9,539 nt of DNA from Thiobacillaceae bacterium (GCA_012274165.1 JAAPAA010000047.1:1-9539); one strand, 5' to 3'. Positions 1 through 7,218 are shown, counted from the stretch's first letter. The notes: a model not told the origin generated them from the letters alone. Translations and numbers: made by a program.

Positions 1-203
1 ATTTTGGGTTGACGGTGTCGCGGCTGACGCGTGTGCGCTTCGGTCCGATTGCGCTGCCGCCGCAACTGCGGCGTGGCCAAAAAATGGAACTCGAAGACGA
101 TCTGGTCGCGCGCGTGCTCGAATGGGCCGAAATGGCACCGAGCCCACGCCGCCAGACTCGCGGTGTGCCCGACAAGCACACGCGCAAGCCGCGCATGCGT
201 TAA
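1..203 (+). CDS. rluB: C-terminal end of an RluB-like 23S rRNA pseudouridine synthase (5' truncated by window)
   Basis: Only about the last 67 codons are present. The frame is open from base 3 and ends at TAA 201-203. The visible tail reads LTVSRLTRVRFGPIALPP followed by LRRGQKMELE. This is the conserved end of the catalytic domain of the RluB/RsuA/RluE/RluF family, in which a conserved arginine-rich strand precedes 'RFGP'. It is followed by a basic low-complexity tail ending KPRMR, common in RluB proteins of betaproteobacteria. RluB converts U2605 of 23S rRNA to pseudouridine in the large ribosomal subunit. The catalytic aspartate and the S4 domain lie outside the window, so RluB is preferred over RluE or RluF only on the resemblance of this tail. 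A strong hairpin follows 46 nt after the stop. The TTG at 9 is an internal codon and not the start. Confidence 0.72.
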   Translation, partial: FGLTVSRLTRVRFGPIALPPQLRRGQKMELEDDLVARVLEWAEMAPSPRRQTRGVPDKHTRKPRMR

Positions 204-249
204 ACCAGTGGGTGGATCAAGCGCCAGGTAGCGCTGCTGATCAAAGCCT

Positions 250-293
250 CAAAACAAACGGCCTGCACAAAAATGTGCAGGCCGTTTGTTTTG
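250..293. terminator. bidirectional intrinsic terminator between converging genes
   Basis: A perfect 20-bp inverted repeat (250-269 pairing with 274-293) surrounds an AAAA loop at 270-273. The core is ACGGCCTGCAC paired with GTGCAGGCCGT. The flanks are A-rich on the left and T-rich on the right, so each strand reads a GC-rich stem followed by a run rich in U. It lies between the rluB-like stop (203) and the stop of the converging minus-strand gene (307), where one shared terminator is expected. Confidence 0.9.
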
Positions 294-306
294 ATTTGGG
301 CTCACT

Positions 307-972
307 TTACTTCTCGGTCAGCTTTTTAATTACGCCCGCCGCCCACTCGCGGCCGCCCAGACCAAACGCCAGCGCAAACGCCAGGCCGATCGCGCCGAAG
401 CCGATCTGGAATGCGGCGGTCAGCAGGTCGGTGCCGATCGCCAGCTGTTCCAGCGCGACGAACACCACAAAAATAATGATGCCGTACTCCGACAGCGTGC
501 TGATGGTGAGCGCGCCCTGCACGCCGATGTTGTTGAGGTAGGCAAACACCATACGGTTGATGATGCGCGCCACCAGCACACCGAACACCAGCACCAGGAT
601 GGCGACGATGACGTTGGGGATATACAGCACGATCTTGTTGAACAGCTCCGCCACCATATGCAGTCCGAGGCTGTTGGCGACGGTGACCATGACCACAAAA
701 ATGATGACCCAGTAAGTCAGCTTGCCCAGCAGGCGCGACAGCGAAACATCGAGATTGCCTTGCCTGAGAAACGCCTCGATGCCGGTTTTTTCGGCGAGGC
801 TGTCGAATTTCAACACGTCGAGCAGCTTCATCACAGCAGTTTTCGCCAGGTTGGCGAATAGCCAGCCCACAAACAACAACACCAGCGCGGCGAGCAGCTG
901 GGGTACAAACCCGGCCAGTTGCGTCCAGAAAGCGGTAAGCGAAGCGACGAACACATCCAGTTGCTGTTGCAT
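307..972 (-). CDS. small multi-pass membrane protein of the conserved-TM-helix (mechanosensitive channel-like) family
   Basis: The 221-residue protein has about five hydrophobic segments at residues 22-45, 84-104, 114-139, 162-180 and 183-206. It closes with a glycine-rich helix (GLAFALAFGLGGREWA, 196-211), then a short basic tail. This layout is typical of 'conserved TM helix' proteins related to the pore region of MscS-type channels but lacking the large cytoplasmic beta domain. Such proteins sit in the inner membrane, and their role in ion or osmotic balance is presumed rather than proven. The start is well supported: AGGAG (plus positions 979-983) lies 6 nt before the ATG. It appears to be transcribed alone, with a candidate promoter at about 1038-1043 and a shared terminator at 250-293. 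The channel-like relationship is family knowledge; no gating residues can be recognised here. Confidence 0.82.
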   Translation of the reverse strand: MQQQLDVFVASLTAFWTQLAGFVPQLLAALVLLFVGWLFANLAKTAVMKLLDVLKFDSLAEKTGIEAFLRQGNLDVSLSRLLGKLTYWVIIFVVMVTVANSLGLHMVAELFNKIVLYIPNVIVAILVLVFGVLVARIINRMVFAYLNNIGVQGALTISTLSEYGIIIFVVFVALEQLAIGTDLLTAAFQIGFGAIGLAFALAFGLGGREWAAGVIKKLTEK

Positions 973-1037
973 GGTTTGCTCCTGTAGTTGCGGATTGAAA
1001 CGGCAGGGGATCAGAACGGGGCCGCGGCATTCCGGGC

Positions 1038-1043
1038 ATTATA
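1038..1043 (-). promoter_or_regulatory. candidate -10 element for the TM-helix membrane protein gene
   Basis: Read on the minus strand this is TATAAT, a perfect sigma-70 -10 hexamer, 65 nt upstream of the ATG. No convincing -35 hexamer lies 16-18 nt upstream (the best is TCAACC), so promoter strength is uncertain. It sits in the 143-nt gap between prmB and the membrane protein gene, which suggests independent transcription. Confidence 0.42.
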
Positions 1044-1115
1044 AACACAGCCAATTGTCAGGTTGACTGTCACGTCTCCAGCACCGAATGCCTTCTTGCT
1101 GGCGGTCATGAGGCC

Positions 1116-2015
1116 TTAGCTGGGCAGGTCTTCCTGCCGCAGCATGAACACGAACTGGTCGCCGCTTTCGGTGTCGAGCCAGGTGAAGGGCAGGGCGGGG
1201 TAGGCGGCTTCGAGGACGTCGCGGTTGTGGCCGATTTCGACCACCAGCAGGCCACCGGGATTGAGGTGGGATTTGGCCTGCGCCAGAATTTGCCGGGTGG
1301 CATCCAGTCCATCCGCGCCCGAACCGAGCGCCAGTGCGGGTTCCGCCTGATATTCCGGCGGCAGCGCGGTGACGGATTCAGCATTCACATAGGGCGGATT
1401 GCTGATGATGACGTCGTAGGTGCGGCCTGCCAGCGCAGTGAACAAATCCGATGCGACCAGCTCGACGCGATCCTGCAGGCCGTAATCGGCAACGTTGCGC
1501 GCGGCGACGTCGAGCGCGTCGCGCGAAAGATCCACCGCGTCGATCGTGGCGGCGGGGAAAGCCAGCGCGGCGAGGATGGCGAGGCAACCGGAGCCGGTAC
1601 ACAAATCAAGCGCGCGGGTCACGTCTTCCGGGTTCTCGACCCAGGGCGCGAGCTGCTCGGGCAGCAGTTCGGCGATGAACGAGCGCGGCACAATTACGCG
1701 TTCATCCACATAAAAACGATGTTCGGCCAGCCAGGCTTCGTGGGTGAGGTAGGCAGCGGGCAGGCGCTCGCGCACGCGGCGCTCGATCACGGTTTTGACT
1801 TGCTCGGCTTCGTCGTGGGTGAGGCTGGCGTCGAGAAAGGGATCGAGCCGGTCGAGCGGCAGATGCAGGGTGTGCAGGATCAGGTAGGCGGCTTCGTCGA
1901 AGGCGTTGTCGGAGCCGTGGCCGAAAAACAGCTTGGACTCGTTGAAGCGCGACACCGCGAAGCGCAGCCAGTCGCGCAGGGTGATGAGAGATTCCGTGTC
2001 GTCGAAGCCAATCAT
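1116..2015 (-). CDS. prmB: ribosomal protein L3 glutamine N5-methyltransferase
   Basis: The 299-residue protein is a class I SAM-dependent methyltransferase of the PrmB/PrmC (HemK) group. PrmB methylates the side-chain amide of a glutamine in ribosomal protein L3, using S-adenosylmethionine, in the cytoplasm. A helical N-terminal substrate domain (about 1-100) leads into VPRSFIAELL (109-118), where PrmC would have VPRPETE; this favours PrmB over PrmC. The SAM-binding glycine loop is LDLCTGSGC (136-144), and the catalytic NPPY motif that holds the target amide is at 206-209. The length is close to the E. coli enzyme (about 310). The start ATG overlaps the dapE stop in the arrangement ATGA (2012-2015) and has only a weak upstream SD, so translation is probably coupled to dapE. 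It is the last gene of the arsC-like/dapE/prmB operon, a common betaproteobacterial grouping. Confidence 0.92.
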   Translation of the reverse strand: MIGFDDTESLITLRDWLRFAVSRFNESKLFFGHGSDNAFDEAAYLILHTLHLPLDRLDPFLDASLTHDEAEQVKTVIERRVRERLPAAYLTHEAWLAEHRFYVDERVIVPRSFIAELLPEQLAPWVENPEDVTRALDLCTGSGCLAILAALAFPAATIDAVDLSRDALDVAARNVADYGLQDRVELVASDLFTALAGRTYDVIISNPPYVNAESVTALPPEYQAEPALALGSGADGLDATRQILAQAKSHLNPGGLLVVEIGHNRDVLEAAYPALPFTWLDTESGDQFVFMLRQEDLPS

Positions 2016-3172
2016 GTCAGCAGTTTTTCCAGGGTTTTTTGATAGATCGCAGTCAGCGGTTCGATATTTTCCACCGCGACGTGTTCGTTGATTTTGTGGA
2101 TGCTCATGTTGAGCGGGCCGAATTCGACCACTTGCGGGCAGATGTCGGCGATGAAGCGGCCGTCCGAGGTGCCGCCGGTGGTGGACAGTTCCGGGGTGAG
2201 GCCGGTGACTTCGTGGATGGCATCACTTAGCCGTTCGCACAGCAGGCCGCGCGGGGTGAGGAAGGGGCGACCCGACAGACTCCAGTCGATTTCAAATTCC
2301 AGGCCATGGCTGTTGAGGATTTCCTGCAGGGCATCCATCAGGCCTTCCGCTGTACTGGCGGTGGAAAAACGGAAATTGAAGTCGATCACCAGCGTGCCCG
2401 GGATGACGTTGCTGGCGCCGGTTCCGGCATGAATATTGGATATCTGCCAGGTGGTGGCCGGAAAATAGGCATTGCCTTCGTCCCACATGGTGTCGGCGAG
2501 TTCGGCGATGGCGGGCGCGGCCTGATGGATCGGATTCTTGGCCAGATGCGGGTAGGCAATATGCCCTTGCACGCCCTTGATCGTGAGCTTGCCGGACAAG
2601 GAGCCGCGCCGCCCGTTCTTGATGGTGTCGCCGAATTCGGCCGCGCTGGTCGGTTCGCCGAGGATGCAGAAGTCGAGAAATTCGCCGCGCGCTTTCAAGG
2701 CTTCAACCACCTTGACCGTGCCATCGTTGGCGGGGCCTTCTTCATCCGAGGTCACCATAAAGGCGATCGAACCGGGGTGATCGGGATGCGCGGCGACGAA
2801 GCGTTCGATAGCGACGACAAAGGCCGCGACCGAGGTTTTCATGTCGGCGGCGCCCCGTGCGTAAAGCTGGCCGTCGCGGATGACAGGTTCGAACGGGTCG
2901 GAATGCCAAAGCTCCAGCGGCCCTGTCGGCACTACATCGGTGTGGCCGGCAAAACACACCAGCGGCGCAGCGTGGCCGCGGCGCGCCCACAGGTTGTCCA
3001 CACCGTAATGGTGATGGCGCTCGATGTGGAAACCGAGTGTTTGCAGCCGGGCTGCGATGAGGTCGTGACAGCCCGCATCGTCGGGCGTCAGCGAGCGGCG
3101 CTTGAGCAGTTCAACGGCAAGCGCCAGGGTTTCATTGGTCAGGATTTCATCCTCAAGCGTTTTATTGGCCAT
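2012..3172 (-). CDS. dapE: succinyl-diaminopimelate desuccinylase
   Basis: This 386-residue M20-family metallopeptidase hydrolyses N-succinyl-LL-diaminopimelate to LL-diaminopimelate and succinate in the succinylase branch of lysine and peptidoglycan precursor synthesis. The full set of di-zinc residues is visible: H77 in FAGHTDVV with D79 supporting it, D110 in GAADMK, the catalytic base E144 and ligand E145 in SDEEG, E173 in GEPT, and H359 in MSIHKINEH. These are each offset by +10 from the Haemophilus influenzae enzyme as I recall its numbering. The lid/dimerisation domain lies at about 185-300. The N-terminus is some 10 residues longer than usual, so an unrecognised later start is possible. 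It begins 6 nt after the arsC-like stop and overlaps prmB by 4 nt, consistent with one transcript. The SD is poor, so coupling to the upstream gene is likely. Confidence 0.96.
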   Translation of the reverse strand: MANKTLEDEILTNETLALAVELLKRRSLTPDDAGCHDLIAARLQTLGFHIERHHHYGVDNLWARRGHAAPLVCFAGHTDVVPTGPLELWHSDPFEPVIRDGQLYARGAADMKTSVAAFVVAIERFVAAHPDHPGSIAFMVTSDEEGPANDGTVKVVEALKARGEFLDFCILGEPTSAAEFGDTIKNGRRGSLSGKLTIKGVQGHIAYPHLAKNPIHQAAPAIAELADTMWDEGNAYFPATTWQISNIHAGTGASNVIPGTLVIDFNFRFSTASTAEGLMDALQEILNSHGLEFEIDWSLSGRPFLTPRGLLCERLSDAIHEVTGLTPELSTTGGTSDGRFIADICPQVVEFGPLNMSIHKINEHVAVENIEPLTAIYQKTLEKLLT

Positions 3173-3178
3173 GCGGCG

Positions 3179-3544
3179 TTATGCCCCGAACAGGGCCTGG
3201 TATTGGTCTTCGGCGAACCCAAGATAATACCTGCCTTCGTGTTCCAGCACCGGGCGCCTGATCACGCTGGACTGCGCCAGCATCAAGCTGATCGCACCGG
3301 CCTCGTTGCCAGCGGCGGCTTGTTCGGCGTCGCTCAATTTGCGCCAGGTGGTGCCGCGCGTGTTGAGCAGTGCCTGCCAGCCGGTTTGTTTGATGACATC
3401 CTTCAGCCAGGCGGGATCGACGCCCTGTTTCTTGAAGTCGTGAAAGGCGGCGTCAATGCTGTGTTCGGCCAGCCAGGCGCGGGCTTTTTTCACCGTGGTG
3501 CAGTTGGGAATGCCGTAGAGCATCGAATGCGTGTGGTGGGTCAT
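3179..3544 (-). CDS. ArsC/Spx-family (YffB-like) thioredoxin-fold protein
   Basis: With the start at ATG 3542-3544 the protein has 121 residues; an alternative start at 3521-3523 would give 114. Both beat a longer reading from 3625, whose first 27 codons show no family similarity. Family marks are IPNCTTVKKARAWL (single cysteine C15, no CXXC), NTRGTTWRKL (61-70), and VIRRPVL (94-100), all matching E. coli YffB-type proteins. The family shares the fold of arsenate reductase and may use glutathione as thiol partner, but no arsenate role has been established for the YffB branch, so I leave the symbol empty. It is the first gene of the operon with dapE and prmB; this arsC-like/dapE neighbourhood recurs in betaproteobacteria. 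No clear SD precedes either start. Confidence 0.88.
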   Translation of the reverse strand: MTHHTHSMLYGIPNCTTVKKARAWLAEHSIDAAFHDFKKQGVDPAWLKDVIKQTGWQALLNTRGTTWRKLSDAEQAAAGNEAGAISLMLAQSSVIRRPVLEHEGRYYLGFAEDQYQALFGA

Positions 3545-3582
3545 GTTATTAAGACATCGAGGCGGGATTGACCGCGCGGACG

Positions 3583-3588
3583 TAAAAT
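3583..3588 (+). promoter_or_regulatory. weak candidate -10 element for the ABC exporter
   Basis: TAAAAT within CGTAAAATCG lies 49 nt before the exporter ATG, in the 93-nt gap between two divergent genes. No good -35 hexamer is found at the right spacing; a TTGACC at 3568-3573 is too close (9 nt). It is listed because a promoter must exist in this gap and this is its best hexamer on the plus strand. Confidence 0.28.
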
Positions 3589-3637
3589 CGAAAAATCCAG
3601 TCGTAATTCTACTCGACGCAGCCAACCCGACGCCCTT

Positions 3638-5488
3638 ATGTCATCCAGCTTTGAGTCCGCCCATTCTTCCCCTCACTCGCCCGCCGCCGCGACGCCGGCA
3701 GGCGAGCCCACGCTGCGATCGATCGGCCGCCTGTTTCCCTATTTGTGGGAATTTCGCGGCCGCGTGCTGGTCGCGCTGGCGCTGCTGATCGGCGCCAAGC
3801 TGGCGTCGGTGGCGGTGCCGCTGGTGCTCAAGGAAATCATCGACGCGCTCGACAAGCCGCGTCCCGAACTGGTGCTGCCGCTGGCCTTCATCCTGGGCTA
3901 TGGCGTGCTGCGCTTTGCCAGCACCACCTTTGCCGACCTGCGCGACGTGATTTTCGCCAAGGTCACCCAGCGCGCGATGCGCCGCATCAGCATGGCGGTG
4001 TTCAAGCATCTGCACGCGCTGTCGCTGCGCTTTCATCTCGAACGCCAGACCGGTGGCATCACCCGTGATATCGAGCGCGGCTCCCGCGCGATGTCGAGCC
4101 TGGTCGGCTACCTGCTGTTTCGCATCACCCCCACCGTGCTGGAAATCCTGCTGGTCGCCGGCATCCTGTTCTACAAGCTCGACTGGGTGTTTGGCGTGCT
4201 CACGCTGGTGACGCTGGCGGCTTACATCGGCTTTACCGTCACCATCACTGAATGGCGCACCCAGTTCGTGCGCAAAGCCAATACGCTCGATTCCGAAGCC
4301 TATGGCCGCGCCATCGACAGTCTGCTCAACTACGAAACGGTGAAGTATTTCGGCAACGAAAAATATGAAGCGCAGCGCTACGACGGCAGCCTGATCGAAT
4401 GGGAAGACATGGCGCTCAAATCGCAGCGATCGCTCGGCCTGTTGAATACCGCGCAAGCCGGCGTCATCGCCATCGGCGTCACGCTGATGGTGCTGCGCGC
4501 CGCCGACGGCGTGGTCCACGGCACGCTGACGCTGGGCGACCTGGTGATGGTCAACGCCTTTTTGCTGCAGATGTTCCAGCCGCTGAGTTTTCTGGGCGTG
4601 ATGTATCGCCAGATCAAGGAATCGATCACCGATGTCGAGCGCATGTTCGCGCTGCTGAACCGGCCGCGCGAAGTGGAAGACGCGCCAGACGCGCGCGAGC
4701 TCGACGTGGTGGCGGGCGAAGTGAAGTTTGAAAATGTGAACTTTGCCTACAACGCCGACCGCCCGATATTGCACGACGTCAGCTTTACCATCCCCGCCGG
4801 CAAAACCGTCGCCGCCGTCGGCTCCAGCGGCGCCGGCAAGTCCACCCTGGCGCGCTTGCTGTTCCGTTTCTACGACGTCGGCAGCGGCAGCATCCGCATC
4901 GACGGCCAGGACATCCGCCATGTCACCCAGGACAGTCTGCGCGCCGCCATCGGCGTGGTGCCGCAGGACACCGTGCTGTTCAACGACAGCATTTACTACA
5001 ACATCGCTTACGGCCGCCCCGCTGCCCGCCGCGATGAAGTCATCGAAGCCGCGCGCGCCGCCCACATCCTGCATTTCATCGAAAGCCTGCCGCAGGGCTG
5101 GGACAGCATCGTCGGCGAGCGCGGCCTCAAACTCTCCGGCGGCGAAAAACAGCGCGTCGCCATCGCCCGCACCCTGCTGAAAAACCCGGCCATCCTGATC
5201 CTGGACGAAGCCACCTCCGCGCTCGACACCAAAACCGAAAAAGCCATCCAGGGCGAACTGCTCGAAATTGCCCGAAGCCGCACCAGTCTCATCATCGCGC
5301 ATCGCTTGTCCACTGTGGTCGAGGCCGACGAGATCCTGGTGATGGAAGGCGGCCGCATCGTCGAACGCGGACGCCACCCCGAACTGCTGGCGATGAATGG
5401 CGTGTACGCTCACATGTGGGCGCTGCAGCAGCAGGCCGAGGAGGGCGACGACCCTGCCAGGCCCGACGGCCGCAAGCAGGGGCTATAG
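3638..5488 (+). CDS. Atm1/HMT1-type ABC exporter, fused membrane and ATPase domains
   Basis: The 616-residue half-transporter would act as a homodimer in the inner membrane. A Ser/Pro/Ala-rich tail (1-25) precedes a six-helix exporter domain (about 35-330) and a nucleotide-binding domain (about 360-600). The ATPase motifs are complete: Walker A GSSGAGKS (395-402), Q-loop Q443, signature LSGGE (499-503), Walker B ILILD with D523 and catalytic E524, D-loop SALD and H-loop H555. The segment DSLLNYETVKYFGNE (227-241) is a hallmark of the Atm1 family, which exports glutathione persulfide or glutathione-metal conjugates. From memory, Y196, R207, N270, Q273, G320 and R324 line up at a constant +1 offset with glutathione-contact positions of Novosphingobium Atm1. 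It ends 29 nt before two cytochrome c genes and may be cotranscribed with them. The SD is weak; a later start in the tail is possible. An MsbA-type lipid exporter is less likely. Confidence 0.9.
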   Translation: MSSSFESAHSSPHSPAAATPAGEPTLRSIGRLFPYLWEFRGRVLVALALLIGAKLASVAVPLVLKEIIDALDKPRPELVLPLAFILGYGVLRFASTTFADLRDVIFAKVTQRAMRRISMAVFKHLHALSLRFHLERQTGGITRDIERGSRAMSSLVGYLLFRITPTVLEILLVAGILFYKLDWVFGVLTLVTLAAYIGFTVTITEWRTQFVRKANTLDSEAYGRAIDSLLNYETVKYFGNEKYEAQRYDGSLIEWEDMALKSQRSLGLLNTAQAGVIAIGVTLMVLRAADGVVHGTLTLGDLVMVNAFLLQMFQPLSFLGVMYRQIKESITDVERMFALLNRPREVEDAPDARELDVVAGEVKFENVNFAYNADRPILHDVSFTIPAGKTVAAVGSSGAGKSTLARLLFRFYDVGSGSIRIDGQDIRHVTQDSLRAAIGVVPQDTVLFNDSIYYNIAYGRPAARRDEVIEAARAAHILHFIESLPQGWDSIVGERGLKLSGGEKQRVAIARTLLKNPAILILDEATSALDTKTEKAIQGELLEIARSRTSLIIAHRLSTVVEADEILVMEGGRIVERGRHPELLAMNGVYAHMWALQQQAEEGDDPARPDGRKQGL

Positions 5489-5500
5489 ACAAAGACTTCT

Positions 5501-5510
5501 GGAGAGAGGA
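5501..5510 (+). promoter_or_regulatory. ribosome binding site that sets the first cytochrome start
   Basis: The purine-rich GGAGAGAGGA ends 7 nt before ATG 5518-5520. The same frame stays open upstream to 5416, inside the exporter gene, but only the start at 5518 places a signal peptide at the N-terminus. Confidence 0.8.
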
Positions 5511-5517
5511 ACACACA

Positions 5518-6159
5518 ATGATGGCAAACAAAATGGCGTGGGGTGCGGCGCTGCTCGTACTGGTCGCAAGCCTTGCGCAGGCTGCACAGACGGATGGCGC
5601 CAAAATCGTACGTGAAGGCAACGGCAAGGGCGCGTCAGCCTGCCTTGCCTGCCATGGCCAGGACGGAGCCGGTCAATCCGCTGCCGGATTTCCGCGCCTG
5701 GCCGGAATGAACGCGGACTATCTGGCCAAGCAGTTGCACGACATGAAACTGGGCCTGCGCAGCAACCCGATCATGCAGCCGATGGCACAAGCGCTCAGCG
5801 ATGCAGACATAACGGCCACGGCGCAGTTTTATGCCGCACTGCCCGTGCCGCCCGCCTTGGGGCCGGCCCCCAGCGGCGATGTGCTCAACAGGGGCGAGCA
5901 GCTGGCCAGGACCGGCAACTGGAGCAAGGGCGTGCCCGCCTGCTTCAAGTGCCACGGCGACCAGGGCCAAGGCGTGGCGCCGCATTTCCCCACCATCGTC
6001 CCGCAGTCCGCCACCTATCTGGTCAACCAGCTGCACGACTGGAAAAGCGGCAGCCGCCACAACGATCCGCAAGGCTTGATGAAGTCCGTTGCCGATCGCC
6101 TGTCCGAAGAAGACATGACAGCCGTCGCCGCCTATCTCGCCAGCCTTGGCAAACACTAA
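5518..6159 (+). CDS. tsdB: periplasmic dihaem cytochrome c (c4/TsdB-like)
   Basis: The 213-residue precursor has a Sec signal peptide (1 to about 23, positive MMANKM, hydrophobic AALLVLVASLA, cleavage after QA or AA). Two similar cytochrome c domains follow. Haem 1 binds at CLACH (42-46), with M86 or M89 in NPIMQPMA as likely sixth ligand. Haem 2 binds at CFKCH (142-146), with M188 as likely ligand. The repeated pattern FPRLAG...YLAKQLHD and FPTIVP...YLVNQLHD marks the cytochrome c4 superfamily. These carry electrons in the periplasm. Because the next gene, 14 nt on, looks like the catalytic thiosulfate dehydrogenase TsdA, this one fits TsdB, the c4-like electron acceptor encoded next to tsdA in several thiosulfate oxidisers. 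Without that neighbour it would be called simply cytochrome c4; the symbol is an inference from context. Confidence 0.62.
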   Translation: MMANKMAWGAALLVLVASLAQAAQTDGAKIVREGNGKGASACLACHGQDGAGQSAAGFPRLAGMNADYLAKQLHDMKLGLRSNPIMQPMAQALSDADITATAQFYAALPVPPALGPAPSGDVLNRGEQLARTGNWSKGVPACFKCHGDQGQGVAPHFPTIVPQSATYLVNQLHDWKSGSRHNDPQGLMKSVADRLSEEDMTAVAAYLASLGKH

Positions 6160-6160
6160 C

Positions 6161-6167
6161 AGGGGAG
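6161..6167 (+). promoter_or_regulatory. ribosome binding site for the TsdA-like gene
   Basis: AGGGGAG begins 2 nt after the upstream stop and ends 6 nt before ATG 6174. This selects that start over the long upstream extension of the same frame, which would lie inside the preceding gene, and it puts a signal peptide at the N-terminus. Confidence 0.82.
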
Positions 6168-6173
6168 CCCACC

Positions 6174-7103
6174 ATGACTAAAACCCGATTTCCTGCCCTG
6201 CGTGCGCTTGCATTCATCCTGCTGACCGGCCTCATTGCCAACGTGTACGCTGCCGATGCTGCACCCGCTCTGCAATTCACCCCGCCCGATGAAAAGGACA
6301 TCCCCAATGACAAATTCGGCGACATGATCCGGCTGGGCCGCAACATCTTTACCGACACGCACCAGTACGCCGGCGCGTTTACCGGCAACGGCCTCAACTG
6401 CGTGAATTGCCACCTCGACCGCGGCCGGCTGGCTCATTCCTCGCCGCTGTGGTCGGCCTACGTCAGCTACCCCGCCTTCCGCAAAAAGACCGGGTCCGTC
6501 AGCACCTACGAAGAACGCCTGCAAGGCTGCTTCAACTACAGTATGAACGGCAAGGCCCCGCCACTTGGCAGCAAGGAGCTGACCGCCCTGGTGACCTATT
6601 CCTACTGGCTGGCCACCGGCGCGCCCACCGGCAAGAAACTGGCAGGCGGCGGCTACCCCGCGCTGGCGAAACCGCCGCTTGCACCCGACTTCGAGCGCGG
6701 CGCCAAGGTCTACCAGGCCAACTGCGCCATCTGCCATGGCGCCAACGGCGAAGGCACCCGTTCCGGCGATCGCTACGCCTTCCCGCCGCTGTGGGGCAAC
6801 GACTCGTACAACTGGGGCGCAGGCATGCATCGCATCAACACCGCCGCCTCATTCATCAAGGCCAACATGCCGCTGGGGCAGGGCAATACCCTGAGCGACC
6901 AGAACGCATGGGATGTGGCCGCATTCGTCAACAGCCATGAGCGGCCCCAGGATCCGCGCTTTATTCATACGGTGGCAGAAACCAAAAAAACGCTTCACGA
7001 CGAAGACTGCAGCTACGGCAAGGACGTAAACGGCCAGGTGTTGGGGTCCAAATCCGTACCCTCCGGCGGCACCACACGCGCACACCAGGCACAGAAAAAA
7101 TAA
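6174..7103 (+). CDS. tsdA: dihaem cytochrome c, probable thiosulfate dehydrogenase (TsdA-like)
   Basis: The 309-residue precursor carries a signal peptide (1-26, ending NVYA-A). The N-terminal domain binds haem 1 at CVNCH (76-80) and contains ERLQGCFNYSMNGK (114-127). C119 there matches the cysteine that serves as unusual sixth haem ligand at the active site of TsdA enzymes. The second domain binds haem 2 at CAICH (184-188); M218 (GAGM) or M232 (NMP) could be its ligand. The run AFRKKTGSVSTYEERLQGC is characteristic of this family. TsdA joins two thiosulfates into tetrathionate with release of two electrons, and some members favour the reverse reaction; both occur in the periplasm. An extra cysteine lies near the C-terminus in DCSYG (278-282), then a polar tail. 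The gene is in an operon with the c4-like cytochrome. Alternative: an uncharacterised dihaem cytochrome with the same fold. Confidence 0.68.
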   Translation: MTKTRFPALRALAFILLTGLIANVYAADAAPALQFTPPDEKDIPNDKFGDMIRLGRNIFTDTHQYAGAFTGNGLNCVNCHLDRGRLAHSSPLWSAYVSYPAFRKKTGSVSTYEERLQGCFNYSMNGKAPPLGSKELTALVTYSYWLATGAPTGKKLAGGGYPALAKPPLAPDFERGAKVYQANCAICHGANGEGTRSGDRYAFPPLWGNDSYNWGAGMHRINTAASFIKANMPLGQGNTLSDQNAWDVAAFVNSHERPQDPRFIHTVAETKKTLHDEDCSYGKDVNGQVLGSKSVPSGGTTRAHQAQKK

Positions 7104-7114
7104 GCGCATCAATC

Positions 7115-7137
7115 GAGCCGGGCATCAGCCCCGGTTC
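7115..7137 (+). terminator. possible weak terminator hairpin after the cytochrome operon
   Basis: GAGCCGGG (7115-7122) can pair with CCCGGTTC (7130-7137), giving an 8-bp stem with one G-U pair and a 7-nt loop. It starts 11 nt after the TsdA-like stop. No T-run follows, so it may only attenuate or protect the 3' end. Confidence 0.42.
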
Positions 7138-7159
7138 AGTTCCTGCCCCGGTGCCGGCA

Positions 7160-7188
7160 TTGCGAAAAGTCTATAAATGGACTATAAA
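7160..7188 (+). promoter_or_regulatory. sigma-70 promoter of the Xre-RES module
   Basis: A -35 TTGCGA (7160-7165) and a -10 TATAAA (7183-7188) are separated by the ideal 17 nt. The predicted transcription start is near 7195, about 30 nt before the antitoxin ATG. A second TATAAA lies 11 nt upstream (7172-7177), so CTATAAAT occurs twice one helical turn apart. Confidence 0.62.
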
Positions 7189-7191
7189 TCA

Positions 7192-7218
7192 CACCAAGTT
7201 CATATCCGAACCAAGGTG
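7192..7218. promoter_or_regulatory. imperfect inverted repeat, candidate autoregulatory operator
   Basis: CACC-aa-GTTC, then 6 nt, then GAAC-caa-GGTG form an inverted repeat with two matching arms of 4+4 bases. It covers the predicted transcription start and the antitoxin SD (AAGGTGGG, 7213-7220). A Xre-type antitoxin/toxin complex binding here would block its own promoter. As RNA the same repeat could partly hide the SD. Confidence 0.45.

Noticed and set aside
1078..1102. Inverted repeat CCAGCA-13-TGCTGG after the prmB stop as an operon terminator
   Set aside because: The stem is only 6 bp with a 13-nt loop and no T-run follows on the minus strand, so it cannot be distinguished from chance.
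2306..3571. Plus-strand open frame of 421 codons antisense to dapE and the ArsC-like gene
   Set aside because: It has no recognisable motif and lies opposite two well-supported genes with full catalytic motifs.
3545..3625. N-terminal extension of the ArsC-like gene to an ATG at 3625
   Set aside because: The extra 27 residues have no family similarity, would nearly abut the divergent exporter start at 3638, and leave no room for promoters. Family length fits the start at 3544 or 3523.
3641..5413. Minus-strand open frame of 590 codons covering nearly the whole exporter gene
   Set aside because: Its product is a His/Gln/Ala/Asp-rich string without domains, while the plus strand holds a complete ABC exporter. 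Long antisense frames are a normal by-product of high-GC codon usage.
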